Below are positions 22,633 to 34,929 of a stretch of DNA of 64,000 bases, one piece after another. The DNA lies in contig PTEX01000131.1 in the NCBI GenBank assembly GCA_003342815.1, positions 1,449,640 through 1,513,639 on the forward strand, in the 5' to 3' direction. The stretch is from Eudromia elegans (taxonomy: Eukaryota; Chordata; Aves; Tinamiformes; Tinamidae). How positions within the stretch are numbered: the stretch's first letter is position 1; each line of letters opens with the position of its first letter. The position numbers and the translations under genes were made by a program. The notes below the pieces were generated by a model. It did not search any database and was not told where the DNA came from. It saw only the letters and a list, made by a program, of their open reading frames with translations.

Positions 22633-25600
22633 TATAATGGAGAACTGGTTTGGCACTACAATTTTCTCAAGTAGTCTTGAAATTTCATTTTAAATTCTTA
22701 CTCACTGAACTTGCATTTTAGCAGGCAAGATTTTGTCATTAAATACCTCAAACACCTACATATGCATGTATGTGTATACTCTGGAAATAGGTAAAAATGT
22801 TTTAGGGCAAGCGCTACCTCCGTTATGTTGCCTTGCACAATGAAATATATTTTCTGTATCTTATTTTACATTACAGTAACTTCTCTCATGTTAAGGGATG
22901 TTATTCTGTGGAATGATCAGTATCTAAATGACACTTGGATATATATTTCATTCACTTAGTCCCTTAGGGGAAAAAAAAAATCAAACGCTAAAAAGTACTT
23001 CATAATTTGTGAGCAAATGACCATTTAAAAAGCTTTCATTCTATTAAATATTTGAAAAATCGAGTTCATTATGTAACTGCAAGTCAGTGTGACTTGGTAA
23101 TGGCTATGCTTTGGAAATTCTTGGGCCACCGTGGAAAGAGGCGTTTTAACATATACTGTGGCTTTGTAGGTACATTTATTTCAACAAGAGCTGATCACTA
23201 GGGCTCAGCCTAGAGCAAAGAGGGGTAAGCGTGTTTGCTGGGGAGGGAGGGCTGGTGTATTTTGATGAGGTTTTTCTAAAACAATTCTCCCAGCTCATTG
23301 TAAGACTGAACACCTACTTTGTGTTCCAGGAGCAGCAGACATAGACCGTTTTGCAAGGGAAGGTGAGCTGGGAGCTCACGGTGACAAGAAGGTAGGCTGT
23401 GCTTTTCCTGCTGTTCTTTAGAGTAATAATGAATAAGTAAGATAATGATAGGTTTATAAAGTTTTCTATAAAATATATCTTTTAAATCTTTTGTTGGGAA
23501 ATTTTATTTTCTGTCTTAGCTCTTCATTTTTGCTGCTGCTGATTTGTGCTACCGTCACAAGTGCCAGCAAAATTGGTGACTGTACAGATCACTCACCTGC
23601 TGAAAATACACAGCATTTCTGTTTGGGCATGTCACTTATTACTTATAAAAGACATCCAATGAGTTATAAAGCTTGAGATTTGGACACATGAAGTATACGT
23701 GCCTTTTTTTGGAAGAAACATCAACCTTTTACCAGTTTTTGGGAGAACTGGCAAAAATTATGGTTGTAGTCTACAGAATTTTTTAATGATATCTCATTAG
23801 CTCTTTATGTTACAAAGACCATGTCACTGCAAATTTAAACAAATGTTTTAGGTTTCCCTAACCAATAAGGTTACTTAAGTCTTATTCTTTATTCTTCTTC
23901 ACTCCCACTCATTTTTTTCCACCAAAAATAATGCACCAAAATGGCTTATCTGTGGCTGTTAAAAATACCCCATTTAAGCAGCTAATGAGCTAGTGAGCTA
24001 ATTCATGTGAGATTGGACCTGCATGCATATCTCTGGCTTAGCTCCTGCAGACTGAGGGAATATGTGACGACGATTGTGCTGAAAGTGTTCCACTTCAACA
24101 CCTTTGATGCCTTTTGCAATTATCCTTTTATTTTCCCAAGAAAAACTACTTTTGCAGTTTCCTGGGGAAAGAGATGGATATGCGTGTATTTCTGTTCACC
24201 AAACTAAGTGACTTTTCTTTGAGATATTTAACAAGGCACCATAGACTTTTTCTCTAAGGATATTTCTGCTTAAGATGGTGGGTTTTAGCTTGTGCTTGGT
24301 TAACAAAGAGTTCTAATTCTACATGAAAATTAGCTCATGCCTAGAATGTGGCTTTTTCAGATCTGACAATACTTCAGCTACTTCATGAACCACAATGGAA
24401 GTTTATGGAAAGTACTGAAAATCTTTGGTTTGTTATCTACAGTATTTTTTCAGTCTGTTAGAAACCAAATTTTATCCATCAGCCTACCCCCATATACGTA
24501 AACAATGTGAATATACGGTGATAAATCTATTTCTGTGAAAAAGGGGTTTGTAGGAGGATGGGTTTTACCGTGTTGAAGTCAGTAGAAATGGGCCGTGCAG
24601 AGATAGCTGTGGAGCTCTTGCTCTGCTATGGCTGTTCTTTCAAGTGAATGATTAAACTACACTAAAACTAAAGTAACATGCCCCAAAATATTAAAAGATA
24701 ACATTTCTTTTAAAAACTCATCAGAACAAGAACAACAGCTCGTACACAAATCACTTTGTATATGGTAAAGGTCTTGGAAGAATGCTTTTTATAAGATATC
24801 CCTAGAGAGAAAATACCTTTTTGTTTAGAATCTATTGAAAAACAGAGCTTAAAAAAATACAGTGGATCTGCCTATTCCCTAGCCATCAGTTGCCAACACA
24901 ACCCGTACAAGTAAATTAGGGTCAAGAACTTATCTTGTTTCTTTTTTTCATATTCTTTCATTTTCTTCTTCGTCTTATTTCTCCTCCCTTCCTTGTAACA
25001 GAATAAGCTCAGCTTTAGCATTTCTCCATAATGCAATACCTTCCTTAGTATTAGACCGATCTAACACAGACGTAAAAGAGAGAGTGCTGAAGACTGAGTT
25101 CATCATTCTGTTTCCATAGCACCAAGCCCGCAGGCTCATTGCCATGGCCATGATATTTCAATGGCGACCATTCGCTGTCCAGAAGAATGTAAGAGTTTGG
25201 CTTTTTAAATATAGTTATTTCTGATATCTGGTGCAAACACTAGCACCTGGAAGGTCTGCACATCATGTCCCAGAGGCGCTGGAAAACACTAAGCATTGTT
25301 GCTCTATAGCATTTTTTTTCAGCACAGAAAAATATTTAAGGACGGTGAGCATTCTACTCAATATAAATGAATCTGTTCTCTATTAAAGAAGGGTATGACC
25401 TTTTTTATTCTTCAGAAAATCATATAACATTTATGTAAAATACTTTCAGTTTGTAAGAAAACTACTTTAGCTTGTAACCAGTACATTTAAACAAAGCTAC
25501 TTTTGGGATGAGGATGAGGTGCTCTGTGCAGTTTCGAGAGAATTATCCTTCCTTATGACCTCTGGCAGGGCTATTTACATTTTGAGACTCTAAAATCAAA

Positions 25601-26466
25601 TATAGTTTTAATTAAGGTATAGATCTGAACTGTTTCTTGGAGTCCTTTTATCTATCATATCTAAGGTCAAAACATGTTAGCATGTGGAAAATAATCTGTC
25701 TCGCTGCTGTAACAGATTGTAAACATTTTGTCAATTAAGTGTTCCTGGAAGGGATGAAAAGAGAGTAATTAAAGAGAAAAACAAGCAAAAATACCTCTCG
25801 AGAGCATTTAAAGGCTAAGTGTTAATGTGTTAACGGACGATTCATTTTTAATTAGGCTATAATACATGGGATGCTTTGTATCAGACATCACTGATTCCTA
25901 AGTGCTAATGATTGGAGTTCATAGAAAACAGGGTGAAGAAAAGGCAGCTTAGTTTGCTGTTGGGATCTGGCTTTTGTTTTCTGAACTAATTGTTCCAGCC
26001 AAATTTCATGTCTTCTATTCACTAATCAATATAGTAATGTATGTTCAAAATCTGACAGTCAGGTTTTATAATTAAATTTCCACATTTACAAACTGCTGCT
26101 GCTTTCTCTGAGGACATTTCACATACAACTGCCAACTGAATAATATTTTGAATTTTTTTGTTGCTTTCTCCCCAAACAGATATTGTTTGAAAGTGGCTTC
26201 CATATGTCAGTAACATAGTATTTCTAGAATAAAGAAAAAGTCTTCAATACACTTAACTGTGCACTGTGTATTAACAGTGTATTCTTAACTGTGTATTCTG
26301 TTGAAAATTTTTTAATTTATTGTAAGATGATACTTGTTATCTCTTATCTTAATTTATCATATCTATCTTAATTTGTTCAGGAAATCAACAATTCTTTACC
26401 CTGAGCTGCCATCTGGGAACAAACAATTGCCAACAAAGGCTTGTTTCAATGATGATAGATGTGGGG

Positions 26467-26490
26467 GTGTGTATATATATATTTATATAT
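26467..26490 (+). repeat. (TG)n(TA)n microsatellite
   Basis: Alternating purine-pyrimidine run GTGTGTATATATATATTTATATAT, interrupted once. It follows a short G5 run. Confidence 0.85.
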
Positions 26491-27619
26491 CATTAATGCA
26501 TGATAATGAAAAAAGGATGAAGAAAGCAAAGGATATTTATGCGCCTGGAGAACCCAAGAACACAGGTCAGTTAAAATAGAGCGTGTTCTGTGTTTGGGCA
26601 GGTGAGTTACGTGCTACAGCACCGGACCAAGGCCAACACACCCACCCGATAAGCCTTGATCTTGACTCACTGAGACCAAAGCAGTCATGTACGTATGGTA
26701 ACACGGAGCGTGCTGCTAAAATTTGTCCTGGTATAAAGCAGAGCAGTTGAAGTCAGTAAATATGACACCCTTTCATAAGTAATATGAGAAGAGAATCTGT
26801 CACAGTGATTTTTAATTCAATACTGAAACCATCTTGTTATAACAAAAATTCAGGCTCTCTCTGCATCCTTGTCCTTTCTTCCAGTCCCCACTTCCAGCTT
26901 TAACTCTATAATCTTTTTTTCTTTTTAATCTTTTTTTTTTCCTGGATACTAAATAAAATTACCATCTCTTTCAGTATATGCCATATAATTCTTCGCACTG
27001 CTTGATTTTTGTAGACAAGTTTGAGGCCTGATGCAGATCTCTCATTGGCTGAATTAACAGATTTCCTCCAGATTTATACTGATGTGAGATAAGAATTATG
27101 CTAATTTCTCTTTTATCTCTCTTACCATAGGGAGAAATTTAGCACACTGTCAGATTGAGCATCTGTGACACATTACAGAAGACGTAGTCTAGTTTAGTGC
27201 CTGTCGAAGGACCAAGACATCTAAAAAATGACAACATATTTTGAAAAGTCCCTGATATAAAACATCAACTGAATACTTATGCTAGCTGGTATAAAGATCA
27301 GCATTAACACAATATATAATGTATTTTAGCTTTATTCTGCTGTCTCTAGAACTTTCACTGATGCTGAAGGAGATACACGACTGTCGGATTAGGACACGTT
27401 TTTATCTTGCTGTTGCAGGAAAAGGATTTTGATTTGTTCTGCTGATGTCATCTTGATGCATGAGTAGTCACTATTCTGTCTCAGGGGTCTTGCAAGCAGA
27501 CTGAGAGTGTCAGTCTAAGTGTTCCACTTTCTATTTTCCTTAGTGGTCTCTGCAAGTACTGGAAACAGCTATTAAACAGATATGATAGATGCAACACTAA
27601 AGCCATTCTAATCAAACCT

Positions 27620-27960
27620 GCAGAATTTCAAATATGAAACAGCAAGAGGTAAATATGCGTTGCAATAGGCAGAAGGACCCAGCAGGAACGTTTTGGTTTT
27701 ATGGAGCAGAGAGATGCATGCACCCGAGCAGTGTGTTCATGCTATTGCTCCCGGTGCTGCCAGCGCTGCAGCTCAGGACAACTGCAGTACATCACATTCC
27801 TCTGTGCTCCGTGCCACCTCACGCTGTGTGACAGCAGGCTCACGCTGGATCCTCACATCCAAAATGAAGAAAATCAATCTCAGTTCCCCAATAGACAGAA
27901 TTCCTGGAGCAGAAGGCAATTAAATTCCGCCTATTGCTCTGTAGTGTGACTGGATTCTCC
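27620..27960. other. GC-richer block with overlapping plus-strand frames
   Basis: Three plus-strand frames are open simultaneously over about 200 bases (27634-27949). Simultaneous openness in all frames points to base composition rather than coding. None of the translations contains a recognisable domain, and the minus strand is interrupted by stops. I see no transposon or RNA feature. Cause unknown. Confidence 0.3.
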
Positions 27961-28270
27961 TAAGTACACTGGGGACGGAAAGCAGATGTAGGTTTGCAAT
28001 ATGCAATATCCTGCTGCATTGGTGCCCCAGTTCTTCCTGGCAGCATTTCAACAAAAGTTAGACTTCATTAAAGGCAGTGGAGTTTAAACATGGACTTTGC
28101 AATAGGTACTTAACCGAGCTGCTGCAGTGAGGCTGTGAGGGAGCAGGGATGGCAAGCGATGGAGGAAGAGTGCATGTGTTGTTCTCTGTAAGGATTATTG
28201 AGGCAAGACGCCTTTCATGCCCTGTAATTGCTTACAAGAGGTACAGCTAGTGAGAGCTTTTTATCTATTG

Positions 28271-28940
28271 TTAGAACTGTGAAAAGTTACTTTCAGAAGC
28301 TGAGTTTCTATACTGGGAGTAGTTGAGCATCTCGGTATAAGAGGCAATGTCCATGTTGGTAATGTTCATCAGACTTTCTCTAGTGGAAAGGACACACCAG
28401 AAAATCATTGAACCTGAGACGATTTACAAGAACCTCTTCAGTCTGGCAAAGTCTTGTTGAAATCCATTCAATTCCGTCTGTATTTTGGTGCTTTTTGTTT
28501 GTTTTCTTGATTGACTTTTTTTCCTTTCCTCCTGTCTACTTGAAGAACTTCTCAAGGGCCCTAAACTGAGTAGTTTTGTTGCACGAACCCAAGCTCCTCC
28601 TGTGAAATGCTGCTGTCAGTACAGGCTTTTGTTCTGGGAACGTTGTGTCTTGGGTATCTGCTTCTTTAACCTCTGGTAGTTGTTCAGATGAGACCTTTTC
28701 AGGCAGATCTGTAAAGTCTCTGCTTTATGTCTGCTCTGCTTCTAGCAGTGCCCGTTCCTCCTCTTCCCTTTGCCAAGGGGCTGACACTGAGCCCAGGAGA
28801 AATGCTTCCAGGGGTGGAATAACTGCTTGCAACAGTTCCTTTGTGTCAAAGACGTGCATGGTGTTCGTAAGGTGGCCACAGGGCAGACGAGGCTGATTCA
28901 GATAGCTGCCCCCTGTTAATTTGTCTCCAACAGTTTGTAT
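28271..28940 (-). pseudogene. Decayed coding sequence (retrocopy or relic exon) of an unrecognised protein
   Basis: On the minus strand, frame A runs from 28940 to about 28536 (135 codons) with one internal TAA at 28725-28727. It reads as ordinary protein, including LTGGSYLNQPRLPCGHLTNT followed by a Met at 28857-28859 and then HVFDTKELLQAVIPPLEAF and an acidic WQREEEERALLEAEQ segment. Frame A then meets TAG at 28536-28538. From there frame B continues at once, coding SSRQEERKKSQSRKQTKSTK and a helix-like ELNGFQQDFARLKRFL, then TAA at 28424-28426, then TRESLMNITNMDIASYTEML and on to a final TAA at 28271-28273. So about 225 codons are kept with two nonsense codons and one frameshift, where chance would give over a dozen stops. 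The plus-strand frame at 28645-28896 is its antisense shadow. Protein-like sequence may extend to about 29015 in a third frame. No poly(A) tail or target duplication is seen, so retrocopy versus relic terminal exon is open. I do not recognise the protein. Confidence 0.55.
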
Positions 28941-29019
28941 TCAGTCAGAATTTCCATTTCTTTTTGATATCAGCCTTGTCTGCTGAAGAAATTACAGTTT
29001 TGATTTTTTTTTCAAATTA

Positions 29020-32000
29020 GTCTTTCTAGATAGTAATTAATAATGGATTGTTTCTTTTACTTATGTGTTTTCTAAGATTCCCATTCCATTTCTATAGGCT
29101 ACTTTCTATGCTTCCTTGCACAGATGGTTTGATTAAATACATATTTTAATGTACGGTAAACTGCTTTGAGGAACATGATATCTCTTCCTTGTGCCTGATG
29201 GTAATCATGTGATAACGGCTTTAGTCTTACTGTGGTATATCTGTACAAAGTAGTCTTAACCTTTCTCCTCGGTCTGATATTTTCATTTAAAAAAATATTT
29301 TTTTACTGTATTATCATTTTATTTATCAACGTTTGCTCTCTAGAGTGCCTGGCCACACTTCTTTATTGGTTTTTCACTGTCACTGTCTTTGAATAGCATA
29401 ATAAAGTTCAATTTAAAAAGGAGAAAGAAAAATGTATTTGGTGAAATATTTGTCAGCAAAACAATGCAAACCGAGACATGGTAAAACAGTTTTCTGAAGC
29501 GCTGTAGTTACATAGTGATTTTGTTTGTTTTCCTTTGTCATTGTGCCAAAGTCCAAGCCTACTCCAGACATTTTGATGTGGACTATCCACTGATATGCCT
29601 TCTCTTTTTTTTAACTGTGAGAAAAAAGACATGGTAGATTGATCTAATTATATACAAAAATGCTACTTTTTACAGCAGCATTGAAGAATTTTATTTTATT
29701 TAGTTGCTTTGACTGTTTTTATGCAGATCCTAGTTTAGCATGCATTTTGGACAAGAGTAATTTCCTTAAGAACATGAAGTGTTGGCTGGTTCCCTCCTTG
29801 AGAGCTATCCTGGATTCCTTCAGAATATCCTTATGTTCTTATGTGTTATGAGGTACTTGATTCGTACTCAAACCCATTGTCAGAAGAGCTTCACTAAACT
29901 GCCCTGCAGTCCCAATTTCTATTTTTCTTCATGTGGAAGTTTAAGGACATTCTGGTACTCATCTTCAATTCATATGGTAGTTTTTAATGTTAAAATAGTC
30001 AATATTGACCCATACTTTCTTTTCCTCTTTTCTCTTGGCTGCTTATAGCTAGTAGCTGATTAAAATGTCTCAGAAGCATCTTCAGAAACCACTTAGCTTT
30101 CTTAGGCAAGCAAATCTCTGTCTCAGAGATGACAGCAAAACCAAGACATATGCCTATGTATTTCTTACTCATGCCATATCATCAAAGGAATGATATTCTC
30201 AGTTTTGGGGATGAAGTAAAGAACTGATGCATTAGAGAGGAGGACATCTGGCTGAACACATTGATCTGTGTTTCCTTCCCGTTGTATCTTTCGCAACAAA
30301 GACAATGCCAATAAGTGCCATTCCCACCAGTTACTTCCAGCTCTGAGTGGGAGAAGGAAACAGTTTGCAGGTGTCTTTATGGCTCAGTGTTCCTCATCAG
30401 CAACTCCCGTGCATATAGCTGCTGAATTCAATTTGGCCAAATTTTGGATATTCTGCATTATGGGAAACACTCCTATTTTAAAATGTTTCCCATGCTCAGA
30501 ACAGATAGTTCTGAATCATTTTGTTCTGTATTTGCTCGCTATTTTCTTTCTTTGGTGTTAAGAGAGACGTATTCCTCAGGCTCCTAGCAGCTACTTCATA
30601 AAAGTAACAGATTTTTTTTTACCAATTTCCCCTCGTAGCCCTCAGGACTTTGCAGGGGCTGCGGAAGGCAGTACGTCTCCTGTCACATTTTCTACTTTCC
30701 TGGGGCACCCTCAGCCTTTAAAGTTTCACAGGGCCTGCTGTCTTGCCTACTAGGACTTCAAGGGAGCTGTGTTCAAAAGCTACAGAAATCGGAGTGTGAT
30801 TCGGAAAGTACAATCTATTGTCATGAAACGCTACATTTAAATCCACTGAAAGGCAGCGTGCGTTGTACATGCAGAGTTGCACAGTCTACTTCCCCTAATG
30901 TTTTTGTGGGCTCCAAAAGAGTAGAGAGACTTGAGCAGAGAAGGAAAAATATGTTGTTGTTGTTACTGTTACGCTTGTCTTTGTTAGGAGGAGTGACTCA
31001 GCCTTGCTTTACATTTCCTTTCTCAAAGTATAGGTTGTAGGAGGCTGATTTGTATTCCAAGGCTAAACTCATCTTTCTTAGATTTTGATTCCTCTTCAGG
31101 GAACTCTCTCTACTCAGAAATGAGTAGTTTATATGAGAGTGTAAAGGAGGAAAAAAATCCAGAAGCTCAAGTGGTTAGAGAAGAGCCATTTCCTGTTACA
31201 AGAACATTTTTAATAGTCAGTCTGAATATTAATCTTTATACTAATGGAAAGTATTTAAGTACTTTGCCTAGTGACTGTACAATGCCACATGTACAGATTC
31301 ACTTCTTGCACAGATTTCCAAGTATCGTTATGCTGAGATGTGGATGTTTAAATAGATACTGGCTAATGTGTTGTGTCTGTTAGAAGCAAGCACAGAGCTC
31401 TCAAAGAGAAACCCCTGCACCAAAGGGAACACAATTTATGTGTGCAAATCATCTGTTGGTTTGCAATAAACTGGATTTCATATTAATTTGGTTGCTGACT
31501 TATCATTTGTGAAGGGAGTCTGCTAAGATAGACTTGTATATCTCAGCAGATGACTTGAAAGGTGAACTGAAAGGGCAAGGAATTTGTGAAGTGGGATAGA
31601 AATCCTGTCACTCCCTTGTTTCCCAAGCACTCTTCTACTGGTGCATTTTAGTCCTTTTAAAATGAGTAATATGTTATTTCAATGTCTTGTGAACCTCAAG
31701 CAATTGACAGACTACAAGGCAAACGTTTTTTTGAAGGACAAGCCTATTACATGGCTTATGACATTTTCCATATTGAATCGGGTTCAAAATAGGATGTTAG
31801 TGACAGCATCCAGCCTATAAGTTTTACCCCCTTTTTTTAAATTTTATTTTTCTCTACTGGATGATATTATCATGCTGAAATTATATAAATATTCTGCAAG
31901 AAGGTTTGAAACTGTAAAATGGGACCAGAACATACTGCTCCACCTCAGTGTTTCTACTATTTTGTTCTCATTATTTAAGTAAAGGAAGAAACTTCATGTC

Positions 32001-34600
32001 TGTCAGGACTTGCCAAATGTAAAATAAATGAGTTGCTGCCACGCTCTGTGGTCATGCCTTTGTGAGTTGTTGTGTGTACATCTCAGTACATGAGTGTCCC
32101 TTCTCTTAAGGATAACCTAAAGTGTTTTAGGTGCCTTTCTTTACTCCTGTAGTGGGAGTCTTTGTGGACAGTAAAATGAAGAGTATTTATTTTTCTTTTT
32201 TCCCATTTTGTAAGCTATACTTTTTCATGAGATACTTAGTAGGAGCTGAAATTCAGTTTCAAAGAAGCCTATCGCTTAAAAGTTAATAAAGAAGAGGGAA
32301 AATGATTTTGTGTACATTTTATACTTGCTTCCTTTTACTTATGCAAAAATAGGTAAAAATTCTTCCTTCTATAATTCTGAACAACTTTCACTTAGCTGAG
32401 ACATGCCTATAGAAAACAATCTGCTTGCAGATTCTGCTTATAATGAGGACTTGTTAGCATAATCTCAGTAATTTTTACTGTGACTGTGTGACAGGAAACA
32501 TACTGTTTTCTTAAATATTTTGGTTTCAGGCTATCTAGTACCCATATTGAGGAAGATTATGAAAATAAACCTTGGTAATTCTACCAAAAATAGAAGGTAT
32601 GTTTCACAAAAATAGTTGCCTAGATCAACATCAACAGGCAGACGCAGTCACCTTAAGCAGCAGCTCCACTTAGCATGCCTTTTTCACTAAATTAGCAAGG
32701 TTGGCTTCTTGTTAATGAACAGCAGTTCCTCAACTGGTCTCACAGCAGTTAATCCATAGGTAGGACAGGAAGGTTACACAGTTGCCACTAACATGTTCCA
32801 ACATCTTTGATGTGTCCAAGTACGATCCATTAGGAAAGGCTATATTAATATTCCTTGCCAGTGAACTGAAATCGTGTTTAATACAAGAGAACTTATTCTG
32901 AAGAGTAACCAGGGCTCAGGCAAAACTAACTGCTTTTCCAAGGAGTTTCCTGTAGGTTTCAAGTTTTGTGTGCGTAACATGCAGATCAATCACATTTGAG
33001 CATGTCTACACTCACACACACTTTCATGACATTTTGCTAATAGATAGATGAATTTAAATGCACAGATCTATATAGCTATGCATGTAGCACAAATCTACAC
33101 CTGGAAATTAGAAAATAAATGCTGAATATACACATATACATTTTTCCATCTCAAGCTCCTAATTTCTGTTCCTATGGTGTTTTAAATATGCCTTTTGGAT
33201 GATGACGTGACTGATGTATGGGTTTCAAGGAGAGGCAAGTGCACATGTAGGAGTGTATTTTGTGATTCTATAAATACTGCTTTTGACAACCTTTTGAAAA
33301 CTATTTACGCAGGAAGTTCTTGTCAGAGCTGCTTCTCCTCAAGAGTTCTTGCCATAGGTGCTTCCAAACATCTACAGACTCCTTCAAAACGCTCTCCACT
33401 AGTTTTCGCTCTGGTCTGAAATTTAGCAAGAAAACCTGCATCAGAAGATGCTCCCACCATGACCTGGCCTTTGTATTCTGTCCTGAATAAACAGGTATAA
33501 ATTGATTTTGGTCATTAGGGATGGGTTTCAGGCAATTTTTCTGTCCTGGTTATCTACCAGCCATGCTGGAAATACAATTAGCACAGATACAAAATGTGAT
33601 TGTTGATTCCTTTGGCAGTGAAAATAATACTCACAATGCTCATTTATCATCATTGCTACTACTAACCATATTGATTAGTGGAGTGCTTAACGAACAACCA
33701 TGAAAGTCAATATTGTATTGGACGCCGTACAAAAAGTCGTAGCAGACTCTGAATAGCATTAAAAATATTCTGCTGCTAAACCAGCACATGGCTGTTCATA
33801 ACACAGATGACACCAGGGCTCATCTTAGAGGTAGGATTAGCAACAGTGTTTATGTATTATTTTTGGTGAATGCTGCTGCTGTTACCACCTATGCCTTCAA
33901 CTCTGTATTTGATAAGAGCACATTGGCATTGCCCTGAGCAGCTGTGTGAATCATATAGTGTTTACCAGCGTGGTCTTTTTTCTTTTCCCTTTCTGTTACT
34001 TCCATGTAGGAGCTTGAGAGGTCCAAGAAATATTTAAAAGAAAATATAGGAAAACAAATGTGTGCTGGCTGCTTTTAATCAATATGTGTCTTGCAAGCAT
34101 ATAGGAAGGTAAAGCAACATAGCCAACCAGATGACATCTGGATAAAAGCATTAATTAGAATATTAACAAAGATGCTTGCCTATAGACATATTTAGTTACT
34201 TAGGAAGGTTCTACACTGAGTGAGTCTCCCATACACTTGAAAAATAGAAACAGCATCACAAAATCTCATCAAAGCTGGTGAAAGAAGGAGCTGAAACAGC
34301 TTATACAAATCCATTCCATTTGACCTGCTTTTTGACTTGTATTTGTTCATGTAAATGGGCATTTTCTGATTAGTTGTGCAGGCATATGAAGAACTGATTA
34401 AGAGAAAGCTATTTGGTTAATTTTTTTCCTGGTGTGTCTTATTCTTCCTAATTGTAGATCCCATGGGCTAGAGACTAATCCCAGAAGAATTTGCTTTCTC
34501 TCTTCCCAGGTTATTTTAATTTTCCAGTGGTATTTTGAAAGGTCAGGCACAAATTTTAAAGCACCAAGTAGAAACTGTAAAATAAACTCTGAATAAAATG
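29020..34600. other. AT-rich non-coding stretch, no gene recognised
   Basis: Open frames are short and unlike known proteins. A plus-strand 87-codon frame from ATG 31120 begins with a charged, protein-like stretch but soon becomes unremarkable. Short TTG repeats occur near 30950. No CpG cluster, RNA gene or transposon end is visible. Confidence 0.55.
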
Positions 34601-34606
34601 AAGTCA

Positions 34607-34924
34607 TTATTGAGAGGAGACCAAGCTCATGATGAACACTGATGGCACAAATTTATTGAATTTTCTGTTTCTTGAGCTTTTTTGACAGGTGTCATTCATA
34701 GGTGAAATGAATTTCTGTAGCCAAAAGGCCTGAATACTCTGAATGCCTCTTAAAGCCAGAAGCCCAATGGGTGAACCAGCAGCTCCTAGGAGGGGTGGGG
34801 TGGGGAAAAAAGGCATTCTTCCATCCTGTGGGAATGCCATTTGTGCTTTAGAGGAGGACCTCCGGTGTAGGGATGGATGGAGCTCACATTGATCTGAATG
34901 AAAATACAAACATTGCCATGCCAT
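34607..34924 (-). CDS. Unrecognised 105-codon open frame (doubtful)
   Basis: The frame opens with ATG at 34922-34924 and closes with TAA at 34607-34609. It has a proline-rich, then hydrophobic middle (FFPTPPLLGAAGSPIGLLAL) and a basic C-terminal part, but no signal peptide, domain or repeat I can name. The G-rich tract 34789-34805 lies inside it and supplies part of the proline codons. No splice or promoter signal supports expression. It is most likely a chance frame. Confidence 0.1.
   Translation of the reverse strand: MAWQCLYFHSDQCELHPSLHRRSSSKAQMAFPQDGRMPFFPTPPLLGAAGSPIGLLALRGIQSIQAFWLQKFISPMNDTCQKSSRNRKFNKFVPSVFIMSLVSSQ
34789..34805 (+). other. Potential G-quadruplex
   Basis: Four G-tracts, GG-A-GGGG-T-GGGG-T-GGGG, lie within 17 bases on the plus strand, separated by single-base loops. 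This fits a two-layer G-quadruplex, or a three-layer one with a bulge. It is the best such motif I see in the window. Confidence 0.6.
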
Positions 34925-34929
34925 AAGGT

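Larger units (their letters stand above)
21570..27600. other. Non-coding stretch, no gene recognised
   Basis: The first 500 bases remain moderately GC-rich with an 89-codon plus-strand frame (21663-21932) that has no recognisable features. The rest is AT-rich. It holds the TTAAA-type repeat at 22.58 kb and a TG/TA repeat at 26.47 kb. A G-rich run GGGGAGGGAGGG at about 23240 has only three G-tracts. No RNA genes or transposon ends are seen. Confidence 0.55.

Noticed and set aside
27634..27949. Three overlapping plus-strand frames as genes
   Set aside because: All three frames are open at once, which reflects base composition. None has a recognisable product.
28645..28896. Plus-strand 83-codon serine-rich frame
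   Set aside because: It is the antisense shadow of the minus-strand decayed coding sequence, whose glutamate/lysine-rich codons give serine-rich text on the other strand.
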